Part shown: positions 6,877-8,322 of the stretch, one piece after another
Numbering within the stretch: position 1 is the stretch's first letter
How the letters are laid out: the number at the start of each line of letters is the position of its first letter
Source of the DNA: CAUZFZ01 sp963579025
Lineage (GTDB): Bacteria; Planctomycetota; Planctomycetia; Planctomycetales; Planctomycetaceae
Direction: 5' to 3'
DNA length: 8,322 nucleotides
NCBI GenBank assembly: GCA_963579025.1
Contig: CAUZFZ010000276.1
Location: forward strand, 1 to 8,322
Position numbers and translations under genes: made by a program
The notes under the pieces: model-generated
Seen by the model: the letters and a program-made list of their open reading frames with translations, nothing else
Databases searched by the model: none
What the model was told of the DNA's origin: nothing

Positions 6877-8314
6877 GTGACTTCCCGTCAATACGCAGGG
6901 TGAATTCGAAGGTCATGCCCCCGGATTCGTTCGCTTCGGCCCGAATATAACCTCCATGATCTTCAACAAACGAATGGCAAAGTGCCAGTCCGATGCCCAT
7001 CCCTCGTTCGCTGGTCGTAAAGAAGCCTTCGAACAGTTGCTGGGGATCCAGGTCGTCGGGCAACCCTGGTCCGTTATCGATGACTAGAAACTGAACAGTC
7101 TCACTCTCGTGAGCCACAGAGATTCGAATCGAGCGTGCTTCGGATCGGTCCTTCGTGCTCAGTGCCGAACAGGCATTGTTGAGCAGGTTGACGAGTGTCT
7201 GCTCGATCAGGACGCGGTCACACAAAATCGTCACGGGTTCATCGGGCAGTTCGGTCGTTATCTCAATAACGTTGCTGCGAGCCCGCGACTCAATGATTCC
7301 GACAGCCTCCTCGACCAGTTCGGAAACCAGCACGGGCGCGCGTCCCGGCAGTCCCTTGCGGGCAAAAGAAAACATGCGAGACGTAATTGTGTTAACACGA
7401 CGCGTTTCCGTAACGAGCCGTTCGATAAGCTCGGTAACGCGTTCCAGTCGATCCGCAGCGTCACCACGTGTGAGCGCTTCGTGGCAGACATCAACAAACA
7501 TCGTGATCGACCATAGTGGCTGCCGGATTTCATGGGCGATGCCGGCAACAATCTGGCCCATCATGGTCAGCCGCGAGACGTGGGCGAGCTGCAGTTCCTG
7601 CTGGCGCCGACGAGTCTCCTCTTCGCGGCGTTCCGTAATGTCGCTCACGTGCAGCAGCAGCGCCGGCTCATCATTGAATCGAATGTTAGAAAGTCGCACG
7701 CTGACCGGAACGGCGATTCCGTCGCTGCGCAGACTGCTGGATTCAAACTCGTTGATCTCACCGCTCATCAACGGCATGGTACGTCCGGCCGCCGCTTCTC
7801 GCTGGTCTTCGGGAATCAGATCCAACGCGTTGCTGCCAACGATTTGCGAGCGTGTCATCTGGTGCAGTTCACAGGCCGCCTGATTTGCGTCGAGCACAAT
7901 GCCGTCGGGCGTTTCCACAAAGATGGCATCCGGAGAATGCTCGAACAGATACCGGAATCGCTCACTGGCCTGATCAAGTGCGCGTTCGGCTTCCTTCAGA
8001 CGCGTGACGTCTCGGAATATGACGATCTGCTCGCCATCGTTTGCCAATGGTAGAAAGCGGGCTTCGTAGCTTTGTGTGCCGTCGATGTCGTATAGCAGGA
8101 ACTCAACGGCCTCGTGTCGACTGCCGGCTGCAACGCGTTGCATGGCTGCGCGAAACTGGTGACCGTCTTCTGCTGAGACAAGACTGGAAATCGTGTTGCG
8201 CGTCCAGCAATTCCCGGACGGTCTGTCTCCTCGGGGATTTTGGGGCTCAGAGCGGAGTGAGGAGGGTTTTGCTCGGACGATGGGGCTGGTGCGACTGGCT
8301 TTGAGCTGACTCAT
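6863..8314 (-). CDS. PAS-PAS sensor histidine kinase (FixL-like architecture, soluble), N-terminus uncertain
   Basis: From ATG 8314 the frame gives 483 residues with no membrane segment, so a cytoplasmic sensor is expected. Residues about 41-108 are the C-terminal part of a PAS domain (EARFLPLANDG, IVIFRDVTRLKEAERAL). Residues about 117-230 are a complete PAS domain (RYLFEHSPDAIFVETPDGIV, LLHVSDITERR). The HisKA region carries H261 in GIAHEIRQPLWSI, and the HATPase region has an N box (EQTLVNLLNNACSAL, about 371-385), G1 (VIDNGPGLP, 411-419) and G2 (GMGIGLAL, 438-445). The H box and FFTTSERGMG segment resemble FixL/DctB-type kinases that pair with FixJ-type regulators. The first 40 residues do not look like a PAS start, and a neighbouring frame at about 8222-8183 reads TVRELLDAQHDFQS, which would fit better. 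A frameshift or a gene continuing beyond the window is likely. The bound ligand is unknown; no heme-binding signature was confirmed. Confidence 0.9.
   Translation of the reverse strand: MSQLKASRTSPIVRAKPSSLRSEPQNPRGDRPSGNCWTRNTISSLVSAEDGHQFRAAMQRVAAGSRHEAVEFLLYDIDGTQSYEARFLPLANDGEQIVIFRDVTRLKEAERALDQASERFRYLFEHSPDAIFVETPDGIVLDANQAACELHQMTRSQIVGSNALDLIPEDQREAAAGRTMPLMSGEINEFESSSLRSDGIAVPVSVRLSNIRFNDEPALLLHVSDITERREEETRRRQQELQLAHVSRLTMMGQIVAGIAHEIRQPLWSITMFVDVCHEALTRGDAADRLERVTELIERLVTETRRVNTITSRMFSFARKGLPGRAPVLVSELVEEAVGIIESRARSNVIEITTELPDEPVTILCDRVLIEQTLVNLLNNACSALSTKDRSEARSIRISVAHESETVQFLVIDNGPGLPDDLDPQQLFEGFFTTSERGMGIGLALCHSFVEDHGGYIRAEANESGGMTFEFTLRIDGKSHGTT
6881..6886 (-). promoter_or_regulatory. 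Ribosome binding site deciding the response regulator start
   Basis: GGGAAG on the minus strand lies 4 nt before ATG 6876, inside the last codons of the kinase gene. Its position supports ATG 6876 over TTG 6891 and fits reinitiation by ribosomes finishing the kinase. Confidence 0.45.
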
Positions 8315-8322
8315 CGGGTCGC

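Noticed and set aside
7155..7883. Plus-strand open frame of 242 codons
   Set aside because: Antisense to the histidine kinase; composition is Ser/Arg-rich and typical of a shadow frame.

Overview
All recognisable genes in this window lie on the minus strand, so they read from high to low coordinates. The content suggests a member of the Planctomycetota. The signs are a very large VIT/VWA surface-type protein with Gly-rich tracts, an ECF sigma factor just upstream of it, GC-rich palindromic intergenic repeats whose pseudo-translations carry 'RGFNPG' and 'SPEGA' strings, and weak or absent Shine-Dalgarno sequences. No rRNA or housekeeping marker is present, so the assignment rests on gene style alone.

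Layout in transcription order. (1) 8314-6863: a soluble PAS-PAS-HisKA-HATPase sensor kinase whose N-terminus is at or beyond the window edge. (2) 6876-6199: a FixJ-type response regulator (receiver plus LuxR-type HTH) that overlaps the kinase gene by 14 nt, so the two form a translationally coupled two-component pair. (3) 6198-5974: a 225-nt spacer with no supported gene, preceded by a perfect 8-bp-arm dyad across the regulator's stop codon. (4) 5973-5419: a 184-residue ECF-type sigma factor. (5) 5418-4998: a 421-nt spacer holding a nested, fully palindromic element of about 236 bp (5118-5353), with imperfect 17-nt terminal inverted repeats and six hairpins. (6) 4997 to the window start: one continuous reading frame of about 1,665 codons. 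It encodes a short acidic N-terminus, one membrane segment, LolA-like and FecR-like regions, a VIT domain, a VWA domain with intact MIDAS residues, two Gly-rich tracts and a long C-terminal region.

How it may work together (inference): the two-component pair would sense an intracellular signal and act on transcription. The ECF sigma factor and the downstream membrane-anchored VIT/VWA protein look like a sigma/transmembrane-partner pair. In that model the roughly 70-residue cytoplasmic N-terminus would bind the sigma factor and the LolA/FecR/VIT/VWA ectodomain would sense or bind something outside the cytoplasm. This is the most interesting possibility in the window. It depends on which of two start codons is used, because the downstream one would turn the membrane segment into a signal peptide.

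Both window ends show hints of reading-frame disruption (about 100-110 and about 8180-8225). That would fit low-quality contig ends, but real frameshifts are possible.
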